Both the position numbers and the translations under genes were made by a program. A DNA stretch of 64,000 bases, taken from positions 496,001-560,000 of the forward strand of contig JAECYW010000022.1 of assembly GCA_023014335.1 (NCBI GenBank). Reading direction: 5' to 3'. Shown piece by piece: positions 49,701-61,614 of this stretch. The notes beneath the pieces are model-generated. The model did no database searches, was not told where the DNA came from, and saw nothing but the letters and a program-made list of their open reading frames with translations. Position 1 is the first letter of the stretch, and every line of letters begins with the position of its first letter. This DNA is from Galerina marginata. Its lineage: Eukaryota; Basidiomycota; Agaricomycetes; Agaricales; Galerinaceae.

Positions 49701-52700
49701 GACGAAGGGCCCTCGTTGATCCCATTATAAAGGCGGCTATGAGAATGTAACAAAGGACGTCGATATGGACCAGAGATGTACAATACAATAAGTAAAACTT
49801 GGCGCCGATTGTTGACGACGCTGGCGACCAATCGTCTTCTCTTGGCCTTCATAACGCCTCGACATATTGCCACACTTGTAATGATAGATGTGTCGGAGGT
49901 AAGTTGGCAACACTTCAATCATCCTAACCTAATTCATTTACACAGTCATCAAAATCATTCTCACAAAAACTGAGAGAGGTTCGACTTACAAAACCTCTGG
50001 AATGGGTCGAGGAATCATCTTCCTTAATGACTCCGACTTGATATGATATCTAGGTATAGTTATACATGACTATTACATTCATAAGAGAACGCAAAAATTA
50101 CTGACAAGTACCCGAAGTCGAAGATGAGGACAATGGAAGAACCATCCGGACTGAAATCCAAACCCTAGCTCTGAAGTGAGAACGGTGGTCGACACGAGAT
50201 ACGCAAAAGGGCTACAAACGAGATAAACACCCGACTCTCCATCCGACTTCGCCCGAAAATAGCAGGGAGATGCCAGATATCATCTAAACCGAGATACATG
50301 AGGAATCTCTACAAATTGGAGAAGTTCGGCCTAATAAGCTTACCACCAGTTTAAATCAACATAGCTGCCTCCAGTGTTCGTCCATTCTTCAAACAATGTT
50401 GAGTTCGGCAGAACCTGGATGAAAAAAACTTGAGACATCTGTTCCACAGATGATTCGATGGCCTTACTGACCGTCATACACCTGCAAAAATTACTGACAA
50501 GTACCCGAGGTCGAAGATGAGGAGAATGGAAGAACCATCGGAACTGAAATCCAAACCCTAGCTTAATGGGATCGACACGAGATTTGAAAAAGGCCAACAA
50601 ACCAGATAAACACCCGATTCTCCGTCCGATTCGCCCGAAATAGCAGCGACATGCCAGACATCATCTAAACCGAGATACATGAGGAATCTCTTCAAATTGG
50701 AGAAGTCAGGCCTAATAGACTTACCACCAGTTTAAATCGACATAGCTGCCTCCAGCGTTCGTCCATTCTTCAAACAATGTTGAATTCCGCAGAACCTGGA
50801 TGAAAAAAACTTGAGACAGCTGTTTCACAGCCAATTCAATGGCCTTACTGACTGTTATACACCCCACAACGTCATAGTCTACGTTCAAACCCTTGAAAAG
50901 TGGACGCGATATCGGTTTCTGAATCAGAAGACGTAAGGAACACTTCCAACGGCAATAAGATTGACGCTGTCGGATTAAATTACCGATTGTCACAAATTCG
51001 GAGAGTTTTCAAGATTTTTTAGCACATGATTCGGCATGCTCCGTCCGACATACAAATCTGATTAGAGAGACATTCAGAAAATGAAAGAAGCGAAAACGAG
51101 TTAATCCGACGAACTTCTTAGCCACACAGAATTTGAGCAACCTTAGGCAATAAACATAGACAGCCAGACGGCGATACCAGGATCGAGGCATCGCTTTCAG
51201 ATCAACCGACAAAGCGTAGGCTGAGGTTCGTGTAATAGGAAAGGCCGAAGTTGAGATTCATATTGCACATGTTCAATATCTAGATGAAGAAAGATCAGGA
51301 ACTATTCGAAACAGCAAACAGCGAAAATACCTTGAGGCTGAGTATACCGAAGAGAGGAGACATGCTGATCATGAGATCCGTCCATCAAGACTTAGATGCC
51401 GCGCCTAAACATGAAATTATATACATAAGGATGTCAACGTGACCTGCGAGAAGAGGCCACGAACCTGAAATCCTGTGCATGCTGAAGGCTCGGCCCTAAT
51501 ATTGGCAAGACGATATGCTTGAGGGCAAGTGGTCAGAGATCCCTTCCTATAGAGCGACAGAACACGGACTCACCAACTATCCAATCAAAGCTCATGAGCA
51601 AGATGACGTGCTCGCCATATCTTGAGCGATAGGCGACATTTAAGCTGCGAAGACTGTTAATACGAAAGAAAACTAAAAAAAAAGAGGAAAGATAGACTCA
51701 CTTGTTACCCCATCGCTTTTGGTGCAATGCGCTCGGCCTTGGATTTGCTTGCCAACGAGCATAGATATCCAGCCCGCAGTACCATGCGTGAGGATATCTA
51801 GACGAAGTACGCATCCATGCGTTAGACTTCGAATCGACTTGCAATCCGTAGAACCCGGCCCTGGATTTGCCTGCTAAGGAACATAGATATCCAGCCCGCG
51901 CCGCGCCTAAACATGAAATCATATACATAAGAATGTCAACGTGACCTGCGAGAAGAGGCCACGAACCTGAAATCCTGTGCATGCTGAAGGCTCGGCCCTA
52001 ATATTGGCAAGACGATATGCTTGAGGGCAAGTGGTCAGAGATCCCTTCCTATAGAGCGACAGAACACGGACTCACCAACTATCCAATCAAAGCTCATGAG
52101 CAAGATGACGTGCTCGCCATATCTTGAGCGATAGGCGACATTTAAGCTGCGAAGACTGTTAATACAAAAGAAAACTAAAAAAAAAGAGGAAAGATAGACT
52201 CACTTGTTACCCCATCGCTTTTGGTGCAATGCGCTCGGCCTTGGATTTGCTTGCCAACGAGCATAGATATCCAGCCCGCAGTACCATGCGTGAGGATATC
52301 TAGACGAAGTACGCATCCATGCGTTAGACTTCGAATCGACTTGCAATCCGTAGAACCCGGCCCTGGATTTGCCTGCTAAGGAACATAGATATCCAGCCCG
52401 CGCCGCGCCTAAACATGAAATCATATACATAAGAATGTCAACGTGACCTGCGAGAAGAGGCCACGAACCTGAAATCCTGTGCATGCTGAAGGCTCGGCCC
52501 TAATATTGGCAAGACGATATGCTTGAGGGCAAGTGGTCAGAGATCCCTTCCTATAGAGCGACAGAATACGGACTTACCAACTATCCAAATCAAAGCTGAT
52601 GAGCAAGACAACGTGCTCGCCAGATCCTGAGCGATAGGCAACATTTAAGCTGCGAAGACTATTTATACGAAAGAAAACCAAAAAAAAAAAAAAAGGAAAG

Positions 52701-53165
52701 ATAGACTCACTGGCTGCCCCATCGTTTTCGTGTAATTCGCTCGGCCTTGGATTTGCTTGCCAACGAACATAGATATCCAGCCCGCAGTACCATGCGTGAG
52801 GATATCTAGACGAAGTACGCATCCATGCGTAAGACTTCGAGTAGACTTGCAATCCGTGTACGAGAACCTGGCCGCCTCATCGTTTTCGTGCAATTCGTTC
52901 GCTCCCTGTCGGCTTTGGTTCGCTTGCCAACAAACATAGAGGTCAAACACCCATCCCGCAATACCATGCGTGAGGATATCCAGATGAAGTACGCAGCCAT
53001 GCGTTATACTTCCCCCCTTGATTTGACATGTAAACCGTGCATGAGAATTTAGCCATCAGTGCCGCTGAGCGATGAAGGAATGATGGAGTGTAGAGTTCAA
53101 GAGGAACTTCAAGGAACTTGATGGATTCCGCATCATCCGTACCGTGTCACGTATGTCACTCGTCA
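49700..53165 (+). repeat. Composite repeat, copy 5 (forward, rearranged)
   Basis: Starts at sequence matching 3.31 kb (CTCGTAGATC / CTCGTTGATC, then AAAGGCGGCTATGAGAA). The middle part appears twice, about 50.09-50.46 kb and 50.49-51.0 kb, so it carries an internal duplication. 51.25-51.43 kb leads into the array and 52.7-53.01 kb is the last unit. The 3' end is at 53.01-53.16 kb (GTGTCACGTATGTCACTCGT). Confidence 0.7.
51431..52566 (+). repeat. 502-base tandem repeat, about 2.3 copies
   Basis: 51431-51932 and 51933-52434 are nearly identical (one A/G difference seen in the stretch before AAAACTAAAAAAAAAGAGG). A third partial copy continues to about 52566, where AACACGGACTC becomes AATACGGACTT. 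Each unit joins a GGTCAGAGATCCCTTCCTAT part to one short array unit. The low divergence points to recent expansion. Confidence 0.85.
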
Positions 53166-53612
53166 CTTTATCTCTCTTGAGAAACTTCCCTCTCTAGACT
53201 CTACGTTTACCTGCCATGCGATGAGATCATCGCCTTCGACCCGTCTCTTTAATCCAAACTCAGCCTAGGACCTTCGATCTCAATCTCTATCTTAATTTCG
53301 AAACTTCAATTCGGTGTCTCTGAACTTCGACTTCAAGGCTTCAAGCTTCAACTCGACTGTGATTTTCTGATGTCAACTTTGTGCCTCGACTTCCAGACGC
53401 CGTTCGCTTTGCTTTCGTGAGTGCTGCTATGCGATCACAACTTTTGTTAGCTCAGCCTGGTCTTCACAGGGACAACATTGCTCGTGTTTCGATCGGCCTA
53501 ATGTGTCTTGTTCGGGTTTCTTCCCCACTGAACGATCAATGACCTCCAAGTCAGCCCCCGATGCAACACTCAGTTTTTAACATCTGACTACATTGCCGTG
53601 TGCCCATCTTCT
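53166..53612 (+). repeat. Third copy of the 7.07-7.50 kb sequence
   Basis: Follows the repeat 3' end directly, as in the small inverted repeat: CTCTAGACTCTACGTTTACC and CTTCAAGCTTCAACTCGACT are shared. It ends near 53.61 kb, whereas the small inverted arms continue to 8.16 kb. So this extension belongs to some copies (1b, its mirror at 12.2-13.3 kb, and 5) but not to copies 3 and 4. Confidence 0.7.
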
Positions 53613-53616
53613 TAAC

Positions 53617-54326
53617 TCATAGACTCTGGTTGGGGTCAGACGACGATTGAGCCTTTGATTTCTTTGATGAAGTTTTCAAAGCATTCGTATATGTCCACAC
53701 GGGGCCTGTAAGTTCAAGGTAAGCTCGGAACGCTTCAAGGAAACTAACTACGAGACACTTAGGGTGCTTACTTTGCGGCAAGGAATCTATACATACCTTG
53801 AGGAGGCGCTCCATGAAGTGAACCGCAAGTTCCCTAATCCCTATATTATTTTCTGTCCAACCGAGTTTCGCTACGGCAGGCCTTTTCGAATCCGCAGAAC
53901 TATATACTCGTCGCGAAATATTCTGTGATTGACCCCTCTATGTCATCCTTAAAATTTACGTCCTCACTCATGGTTCTCCACAACAGGTACAATTTTTGAA
54001 TTTAGTCACTTTACAAGTTATTGATCCGATGACCGACCATCAGGCTCAGGCGAATGACTTGCTGCTCCTTCTGGCTCGTGGTATTTCAGCTACCTTGAAG
54101 CGGATGCTTGATTGATATATATACTGGGCCAGATTGCAGCCCTCACGGCTCAAAATCTGATACCGTCGCCTTACATATACTATATAGATAGTATATCTCA
54201 AAGCGATAATTACAGGTCTTCATAATCCACCTTCTTGTGTTTCCTGACTGCTTCATTCTTGACCTTGTCCGCCTTGGCCTCTCCAGACGAATGAGGTGTA
54301 CGTGACGGTAAGTCCAGCTCCTTCCT
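53617..54326. CDS. Coding-like exons on both strands, gene not resolved
   Basis: Minus strand: 53617 to about 53930 reads VYSSADSKRPAVAKLGWTEN, IRELAVHFMERLL and FLEAFRAYLELTG up to a stop at 53617. 54210-54326 reads a basic C-terminal exon (SGEAKADKVKNEAVRKHKKV) with an AG acceptor and a TAA stop. Plus strand: about 53775-53935 reads YLEEALHEVNRKFPNPYIIF. About 53987-54117 after a CAACAG acceptor reads QVIDPMTDHQAQANDLLLLL and ends in TGA. Opposite frames cannot both be conserved coding over the same bases. I could not choose, and no family was recognised. Confidence 0.3.
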
Positions 54327-55365
54327 CTGCATCAGTCCGTCATGTCTCTTGATGTAGATTTCGTGTATGCGAGTTCAAGCATCAAATACTATCAGGTAGT
54401 TTCATGTACTACTTGTACACTCCTCTCATGATTATACCTCTTTGTCCAGCTTCTGCCTTCCAGCACCTTGACGGTCAGAGTTCGCTCACAACGCTAACGG
54501 GTTGTCTCTCATGCTACTATGGATTCTACGAATACAAGTCTTGCACAGCTGGTAGGTCTCTTCAGTCTTATTGTAAATGGTCGTTTTATGTCTTCCAATC
54601 TAGGCACTTTGACGCCTATTTTTCTGAAGAGTCGAGTGAGTTTTACCTGCTTTCAACCCACCAAAATCTCGCGCACTCAACCTCTCATAAGTTCACCGCC
54701 ATTTAGTATCATCATTTTGTCTTTTCACCGTATGGTCTCGAAACCTCCTTGATTTCCCGCATTTACGACCGCCAGTTTGCATTCGTCACAAACGCTGCAA
54801 GACCCTTCCTCGATCATGGGCTCAGTGGACTACGGTATTGTGGCCACGTTCTTTGTTTTGTTTCTTTGACTTTTCGAAACTTCTAGATCTATAGATTCTA
54901 CACTTTCGCGCTCTCAAGTTCATTCTAATTCCCCGATTTCATTCTCGGATTAAATTGTCTCCCTTCGATTCCACAAGAGCCGAACAGCATGCCACGAGTC
55001 ATGATCGTAATTCTCAATGCTCAAACGGGTACTGTCTTTTCCTTCTGTTTTTATGTTTGTCCTGACATAGATTCAAAAGAGAGTTTTTGACAATCATCAT
55101 TTCGCCATTCTTTTCCTGAGAGTGCATCGTGGCCGTCGGGTCCTTCCACTCTTCTGTTTTGCTTTCGTCTTCCATTTGACCACTTCACAACCGATGGTCT
55201 TTACACCTTGACTACTCATCCTCAACCGTTGCTTATGTCAGCGAATCCCCCACAAAGAATTTCATTGCAGCGGTACCCTCTTTGTTGCAGGAGATCCTAT
55301 AAAACTGCCAGCGACTTTCTGCCGTTGTACATACCTCACCCTTCTCCCCAGGCAACCTTTTCCTA
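54327..55365. other. Interval without a recognised gene
   Basis: Frames of 77-100 codons on the plus strand at 54.4-54.75 kb lack any motif. The last 100-200 bases should hold the promoter of the RING paralogue. Confidence 0.35.
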
Positions 55366-56294
55366 ATGGCCTCGACCCTGTGTCGTAGCAGAGACCCAGC
55401 TACTCGTTACCTTCATAGGAGGTCAGCCTCACTGACATCGGCCTCCCGCATCCATGTCCGGCGCTTGCCCTGGCTCAGAACTGCATCCTCAAGTGTGAGG
55501 CGTTCAACCTCTGATCAACGACGACTACTCTCCGCCGACAGTAAGGATTACAACCCCGAATGTTTGAAGGTATTAAGGCATGACCTCACTATGTATGTCA
55601 ACTGATTTGTCTAAAAGGATACAATTCATGAGAACATTGCGCTTGCTGGGGAATGTCGTCATTCAAGAAATATAGATGCTCTTCAAGAGGTATTCTTTGT
55701 GCAACTGATCTGACCGCGATGTACCTTGATCAGTGTTTTCTTTTCAATAGATCGAACGCGCATTTGAATCGAACGCCGTGTGTGTGATCTGCTATCAATC
55801 CATGGAATCAGCCTTTAGGTATGATCGATATTCCTCTCTTCGGCTGGCAGTACCAGGAGCTAATTTGTTTGCATGTCATCAGCTTTCCATGTGGACACAG
55901 CTTCTGCGGCAGATGCACTCGGTCCCTTTGCGAAAATTCCCTTCGAGACCGCCTAGACAGGTTTGCCGCCGACAATAACCTCAGCGGCGTTGCTGTCCCG
56001 ACTACGAGACTACAACTGCAACAAATCATCCGAATCATTTGTTTCTTTGGGTGCAATCCCACCGACTTCTTTGTCTACGCTTGCCCCACCTGCCGATATC
56101 TGACACGCAATGAAATGTATCCTAATTTTCATTTGCGATCCCTTGTGTCGGCACTGCGCTGTGCTTTAGGCGATCGCATTCCAACGCACATTGGACCATC
56201 TGTGGAAGGCGCAGAAGACAGTGATTATCTACTCGGTCTATTCCTTGGCCAGGACCGCAACTATGTACTCGATCTAGTCCTTGGCGTAGCTTAA
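55366..56294 (+). CDS. RING-finger protein, diverged paralogue
   Basis: Exons 55366-55569, 55618-55689, 55751-55818 and 55883-56294 join to 251 residues, close to the 248 of the duplicated RING gene and with the same phase at the intron inside the finger. Start at MASTLCRSRDPATRY; the front is basic and Ser-rich. Finger: VCVICYQSMESAF, then FPCGHSFCGRCT, a spacer of about 55 residues including DRLDRFAADNNL and VPTTRLQLQQI, then YACPTCRYL. The C-terminal part has HLRSLVSALRCALGDRI, as in the paralogue (VRALVSSLRVALQDHV), and a tail ending in VLDLVLGVA. Probably a ubiquitin ligase or RING-like adaptor. It lies outside the inverted duplication and may be close to the ancestral copy. Confidence 0.75.
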
Positions 56295-56681
56295 ATTCAC
56301 TTCTTTTCGGCAAAGTTTGTACAAGGTTGTTTATCGCGATGGCTGCTATTCATGCACGAATGAACCGCCAAGGTTTCTACCAGCGTGGTCTTGTACTTCC
56401 TCCACCAGAATAATATATTGCGTATTTCAGCTCTCTCTGCACCCAATATGCGCCTTGCCTTCGGTACCCATCCTGATGTATACCAAAAATTAGAGAACTA
56501 GCATGGACCTTGGTCGATCTCGATGTAGCCGTCATGTCGACAACCAAGTTCATTGAACGGGCAGAAAGATAGGCCACTTACCAAGCTTCGAGCGTTGGCA
56601 ATGCTAGGTGGCTTAGCAGTAGTGGAGTCGATTGGAAGGTGGTGGGCAAAGAGAGAGAAAGGGTGAAGGTGTGAATATATG
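56295..56681. other. Intergenic interval
   Basis: No exon supported. AT-rich toward the MITE at its right edge. Confidence 0.4.
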
Positions 56682-57069
56682 TATAGTATTTAACGGGTAC
56701 TTTGTACATCAAAAACAGTAATCCCCCCACAACTCACCGATATTTCTACCACACGTTCTAAAAAAATTATGGAAGGCGGAGATTAGTTTAAGGACTTTTC
56801 CGACAAAAATTTAAAGAGTTTTCGGAAGAAATGAAGTGTCGAGAGGCCACTTACTGGTGTACAAAGTACCCGCAATTGTCAATTTAAACTCCGATCAGAT
56901 ACGTAGACCCTTCTTGTTCGATTTTTTACGACCTCAAAACACCCCATATTAATTTGAAAATCGGTAAGTGCAAGTTTCGAAGTATTAAAATAAAACTATG
57001 TAATTTTTTCAAGATGCGGAAAGGCAGTGTTGCTGAAATTAGGGCACAAAGTACCCGTCAAATACTGTA
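56682..57069. mobile_element. MITE-like element with inverted ends and TA duplication
   Basis: Left end TATAGTATTTAACGGGTACT and right end (minus strand) TACAGTATTTGACGGGTACT. Over 26 bases the ends differ at three positions and both begin with TA, as expected for a Tc1/mariner-type TA target duplication. It is 388 bases long, AT-rich and non-coding. A further internal copy of the core, ACAAAGTACCCG, lies near 56.86 kb. It has no transposase and would depend on one supplied elsewhere. Confidence 0.6.
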
Positions 57070-57322
57070 ATTGCGCTTGTTACTATGGACGCGCACCTAC
57101 TCTGTTTTGTTTGAATCACGCAAACATGGCTTTTTTAAAGTTGTTTTAAAGCTCATAAGGCTGTATCTATTCGTAAGTTCCAGCTTTCTTTTCCAATGTT
57201 TTGGTTGCTGAATAACCCGTCCCCAAGGTGTTCTACCAGTGTCTCTAGCTGTACAAGTTGCAGCTTGCAGACGCCTGGAAATTACAGAACAACCCTGGGC
57301 TGCTGCTCCAGGTGGAGGTGAG
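57070..57322. other. Interval without a recognised gene
   Basis: Nothing supported; a short plus-strand frame at 57258-57500 begins here and is hydrophobic near its start, but has no family match I know. Confidence 0.3.
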
Positions 57323-57589
57323 CTATTTAGCTTTTTGCCTGCTACTTTTGCCTGCTATTAGTATTGACTTGGAAGCAGCAATTCCTTCGACTGCTTTCAA
57401 AAAGTTGACGACACTCCAAGCATCCAACAAGAAGCCAACCATACCATTGAAAATAGGGTATGATCTATCACCTGATCCTGTTCTTTGGCTAGCACTATGA
57501 CTATGACACCTTTGCTCCCTCGCCAAATACCCCGATAGCTTCACAGGACTCGACCATATGACAGAAACATTTACCTGTTTATGCGTCAG

Positions 57590-58184
57590 ACACAATCCCA
57601 CCACATAACATCCCGGAACAATGCAAGCACACGACGGCTCGACAAGTGATCGGTCAGTTCTAACCACCCCGTCCTGCGGTGGTGCGAACGGGTGAGACGG
57701 GAGAGTAGAAAACACTTCTAGAGGTGGCCCGCAAGGTGTGTCCGATGGACTTATTTCAGTGTCCTGTTCCTTCATACCCGCCGTGGTCCTCAGCCCGATG
57801 CCTACCTTATCGCTTCTGCCGCAAAGGACGGCCACCCTCGAATGGCCATCCGTTATTTTCCAAACGCCGATCCCGATTGCCTCCCCCTCTGCATATGAGG
57901 CAACGGCATACCATCGTCTTTTGGAAAAGGGCAATCGAGTTCATCTCACTACCAGCATGATCGACCTTGCGCTCCGATAGACAGAAGGAGGTGCGCAATT
58001 TGACCCGTGTGCAATTTGACCAAGGCTTATTATAAGTCGCTGCCGTGTCTCTTTCGTCCCCTTCCGCCGGCTGTGCTGAGGGTGGATTGAGGTGACTGGA
58101 CGGGCTGGACGGGTATGTCGCTGAACAAGAGGTGGACAAGAAAGCTACAACCTGGACGAACACCAAAAGCCTATCGGAATACAA
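57590..58184 (-). CDS. Possible small secreted protein gene (weak)
   Basis: The minus strand from 58184 opens with a signal-peptide-like segment (DRLLVFVQVVAFLSTSCSAT) followed by Ser/Pro residues. A second frame, from about 57934, reads WYAVASYAEGEAIGIGVWKI and GHSRVAVLCGRSDKVGIGLR, and reaches a possible donor (CAG then GTAAAT) near 57570. The two frames overlap and would need an intron at about 57.93-58.05 kb, where a GTCAAATTG donor is available. The reading is plausible but unsupported by any family. Confidence 0.25.
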
Positions 58185-58599
58185 CCCGTTTGGATATTTC
58201 CATCCAGCCGACGTACGCCGCCCATGCTCATCGTAATGTTTCCTCGTTTCTTAACTCAGCCACGGAACTATAGTCGGCTCTGCCTTCCCAGTTTCGAAAG
58301 CGTGGTCGTCTGTCCTGGAGATTGTATGAAAGCGAGGGGTGTTAATCTCTCTAAATCCTCCGGCCAGCAATGGGGACCCGGCCACCCCTTGTAGCCACTT
58401 GAACGTGCCTTCATTTTTCAGCAACTACCAGTACTAAGTACAGCTCAGGTGTATACTAGCTATATATCATGAATAGAAAGGCTTCGTATTGCTTCTGTGA
58501 ATTATGTAATTATGTAACAAAGGTGGTCAAGGATAGGAACAGCAACATAGCATGAGGAAGGTACAACTAGTTACTAGATTGAAATCACAATCCAACACC
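58185..58599. other. Intergenic interval
   Basis: No exon supported; holds the 3' flank of the minus-strand gene at 58600. Confidence 0.4.
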
Positions 58600-61500
58600 T
58601 CATGAAGTTCTTCGCTTCTTGTTGATATAGTTTCTCTCATCCTCCGGGAGTTTTTCAAATTCCTCTTCTGAGAAGGCCTTCACCGTATCCCAGAATCGAG
58701 TACCAAACTTTTTGATCAGTCTAAAGCGGACTCCCCTGCGATTCCTGCTAGCCATTGTAGAAAATCCAGCTGTATTATTCATCCAATTGTCGGTAGATGA
58801 TGAGACAATAGCAACAGAGCCCATCTCCGAAAGAAATCGATGACTGAATGTTCCTGACAATTTTCGAGATACCAATGCACACACACGTGCTCCATGAAGG
58901 ATGTCGCTGAACCGCAGAAGATATCCCAGGCCGTCCTGACCACCGGGAAGGAGGGCATCCCGGTCAACGGATACTAAGAGGGATAGCAAGTTATCATTTG
59001 CGCATATTTCGTTGATGTGCCGTGCAAGAGCAGTGCTGTCAGGTTCCGTTGAGGTGCAGTAAACGAAGTGTGATCCGGCTACAAAGGTGTTTGGCTCGAA
59101 TACACGTGTTGTAGCAGAATTAGACATGGAGGGAGCCTGTGCAGCGGGTTCTAGTTTTTGTGATGCATGGCGATGATGTAATGTGTCAGGTAGATTTGGT
59201 GTCAATATCTGTTGGAACAGACATATACATTAATAAGCCTGTCATAATTATAATCAGAGAATTAGATACACACCGTATCAGCTCCAGGATCTGTAACTGC
59301 CAATGGCATTTCCTCATCGTGAGTGGTTGAGGTGTTTAAGTTCATCGGGGGCACCTCACTCATCTCAGAACCATCAAGATGTTCCCGAACGAATTTGTGC
59401 GGCAATGCTGCGGGAACCATCGTGTCTGTCAGAACGCTGACCTCAGAGCCGTCAAGATGTTCAAGAACAGGTTTGCACCTGGGCGGCGATGCTGCAGGAA
59501 CCTCAGTGTCAGTCAGGACACTCATCTCAATATCAGGCCCTGCTCCATCGCTTCGTGGACAACATTCTTCAAGCACTGGGCTCGTGCCAACAAGATCTTT
59601 TGGTTCAGCATAGGGGTCGTAATAGGCCCATGTAGACGTAGGCAAGGCCTTAAGTTTGAAGTTTTGAAGCACAAAGAAGGACATTTTGGGAAGAGGGAGG
59701 CCGAATTTCTTCTCGTCGTAATGGACACCTGGATTGGTCGGTAGTTTGGTCTGGAAGAAAAGGCAGCGTCCACTATGCCGATCCCAGTATCTTTGAGTCG
59801 GAACTGCTGATTCGTCTTGTGATCGATTCCGAGTTCTTGACGAGTTATGCAACATGACCTTAGAAAGGTCCGAAGGGGGGGAATCACAGTTCAGGTCATC
59901 AACGTCCGTTTCGTAAAAATTCAACCACGTCTTATATGTCTTCTGCCCTCCAGGTTGCTCATATATGCCACCTTTGACAGGCGGAGGTACCCAGAACGAA
60001 TGGCCGTTTTCGACAATAATCTTTCCTGAATTGTTATAAGTCGTGTCATTAGACGAAGTGGATGGGCCCGGGTGGTGTTTTTCTCGAGACTGACCAGCCA
60101 TGGAAAGCATTTTTCCTTGTTCCGAATCCAATGAGGCTGACTTCTGTGGAATACCAGGAAATGTGCCTTGTTCAGGCCAGGAGGGCGCCACCCAACCATC
60201 GGATTGGGCCTGTGAACCAGAATTTTGTTGTGCGGGCCAGGTCAAACTGGGCCAGTTAGATTGCGAAGCCCAGTCAACAGAGTTTTCAAGATCCTGTGGA
60301 GTGTAGCTATAGTGACCGGGTTGGACCACTTGTTGAGGTTGTCGATGCCTATTCGTGTCCAGGAGGCCATCAACAGGGGCCCAAGATGCTGAATTAAGTC
60401 GTTCCTTGAAGGATGGCTTGGACAGCAGTGGTTGTTTAGTTTGATTGGGCGAGGGCAAGATAGACTCTCCCTCTACAATTCCATTCCAAAACACTGTGAG
60501 ATAAGTATTGCAACCCCGGCTACCGAACCAGATTTCGGCCTCATACAAGAAGTCGGGGGCAGTGACTGTTGAACAAGACCGACGATCCGGACCAGACAAG
60601 TGCCTAGGTAGATCAAAATCAATCCCACGGGCTAATTCGTGGATAACAAACAGTGGAATCATGGCAGTCTTCCTGAGCCAGGAAATGTCGTCTGCCTTAG
60701 CGCCATTAAGAAAGACGCCGACATACATCTCTACCGGTGTTCGAGGCAAGTCCGTATGACGATAGCCATGGGTGAAGCGGCACTCAAATGCCTGATCCAT
60801 CATTGTTAGCCAAGCTTGCATCTCCCGCAGACCTCGCTGGACAGCCGTGAAAATATGCAACAGTTCCTCCCAAGACCACTGCCTTGGTCGAACAATATCT
60901 TTCAACCACTGTTCAGGAATAATCCGCTTTTCAATGGCCATCTTTTGTTGCTTGACTTCTACTTCGACATTTCTGCCTGCGGCGTTGAATTTCTTGGAAT
61001 CATAGTTAGTGACAGCGCCATAAAGAAAATAGGCTCGTTTTTGAAAAGTGTCAACAAAATTTGCGTTGAGACACCCAAGGAAAGGGTCTGTTTGCGTCGG
61101 ATGATAGACGAGGGACAAGGGCACCATTTCGGGGAGAACATCTTTCCAAGCCTTTACGTCGTGCGGTGGTACCATGCACCATCCGTGCCACATGACATCC
61201 GCAGAGAAGTGTTGGGGGTGGAGGGAGAAGTCACTCGGTCCAAGGCGGCCATCCGGATAGCGATCAAAGGGCAACTCTGTTGGACTCGGTAGGACCTGAC
61301 ATCCAGGATAAAACGGTCGCATCGTTGTGTTCGGGGACCAAATTTCATAGCACCTGTTAATAATAAAAAAACCATTGAGCGATACGGGTGAAGAGAAGAT
61401 TACTTGAGCAAAACCTTGACTGATCCAATGCGATAAGGTACGAAGACTGAATATTGACTTCGTCACGAAGTGGAAGAGAGAGTCCATCGTACACAATTGG

Positions 61501-61614
61501 CGGCCGAGCATAAATTTCACCCATATTGACATAACTCTTAGTGAATCTAGCTTGTATTTCTGGAGGAAAGGGAGACGGTTTCTTTTTTTTGAAACTTGGA
61601 AGCTTGCGAGACAT
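58600..61614 (-). CDS. Long member of an unrecognised two-copy family
   Basis: Three exons: 61614-61421, 61353-59274 and 59208-58600, giving 960 residues. The first donor is GTCAAG, or slightly downstream GTTTTG; both keep frame. The start MSRKLPSFKKKKPSPF is preceded by other frames only. Residues about 65-420 form a module seen only in this copy (RPFYPGCQVLPSPTELPFDR, DVMWHGWCMVPPHDVKAW, IHELARGIDFDLPRHLS). A Trp/Gln/Pro-rich linker follows. Then comes the shared part: GHSFWVPPPV, WLNFYETDVDDL, QRYWDRHSGRCLFF and TSTWAYYDPY. The C-terminal exon (LARHINEICANDNLLSLLVS, GYLLRFSDILHGARVCALVS) matches the short paralogue's last exon. Function and location unknown; it is likely soluble. Confidence 0.7.

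Noticed and set aside
57323..57934. 203-codon minus-strand frame taken as one exon
   Set aside because: The 3' half loses protein-like character after a possible splice donor near 57570; kept only as part of a weak gene model.
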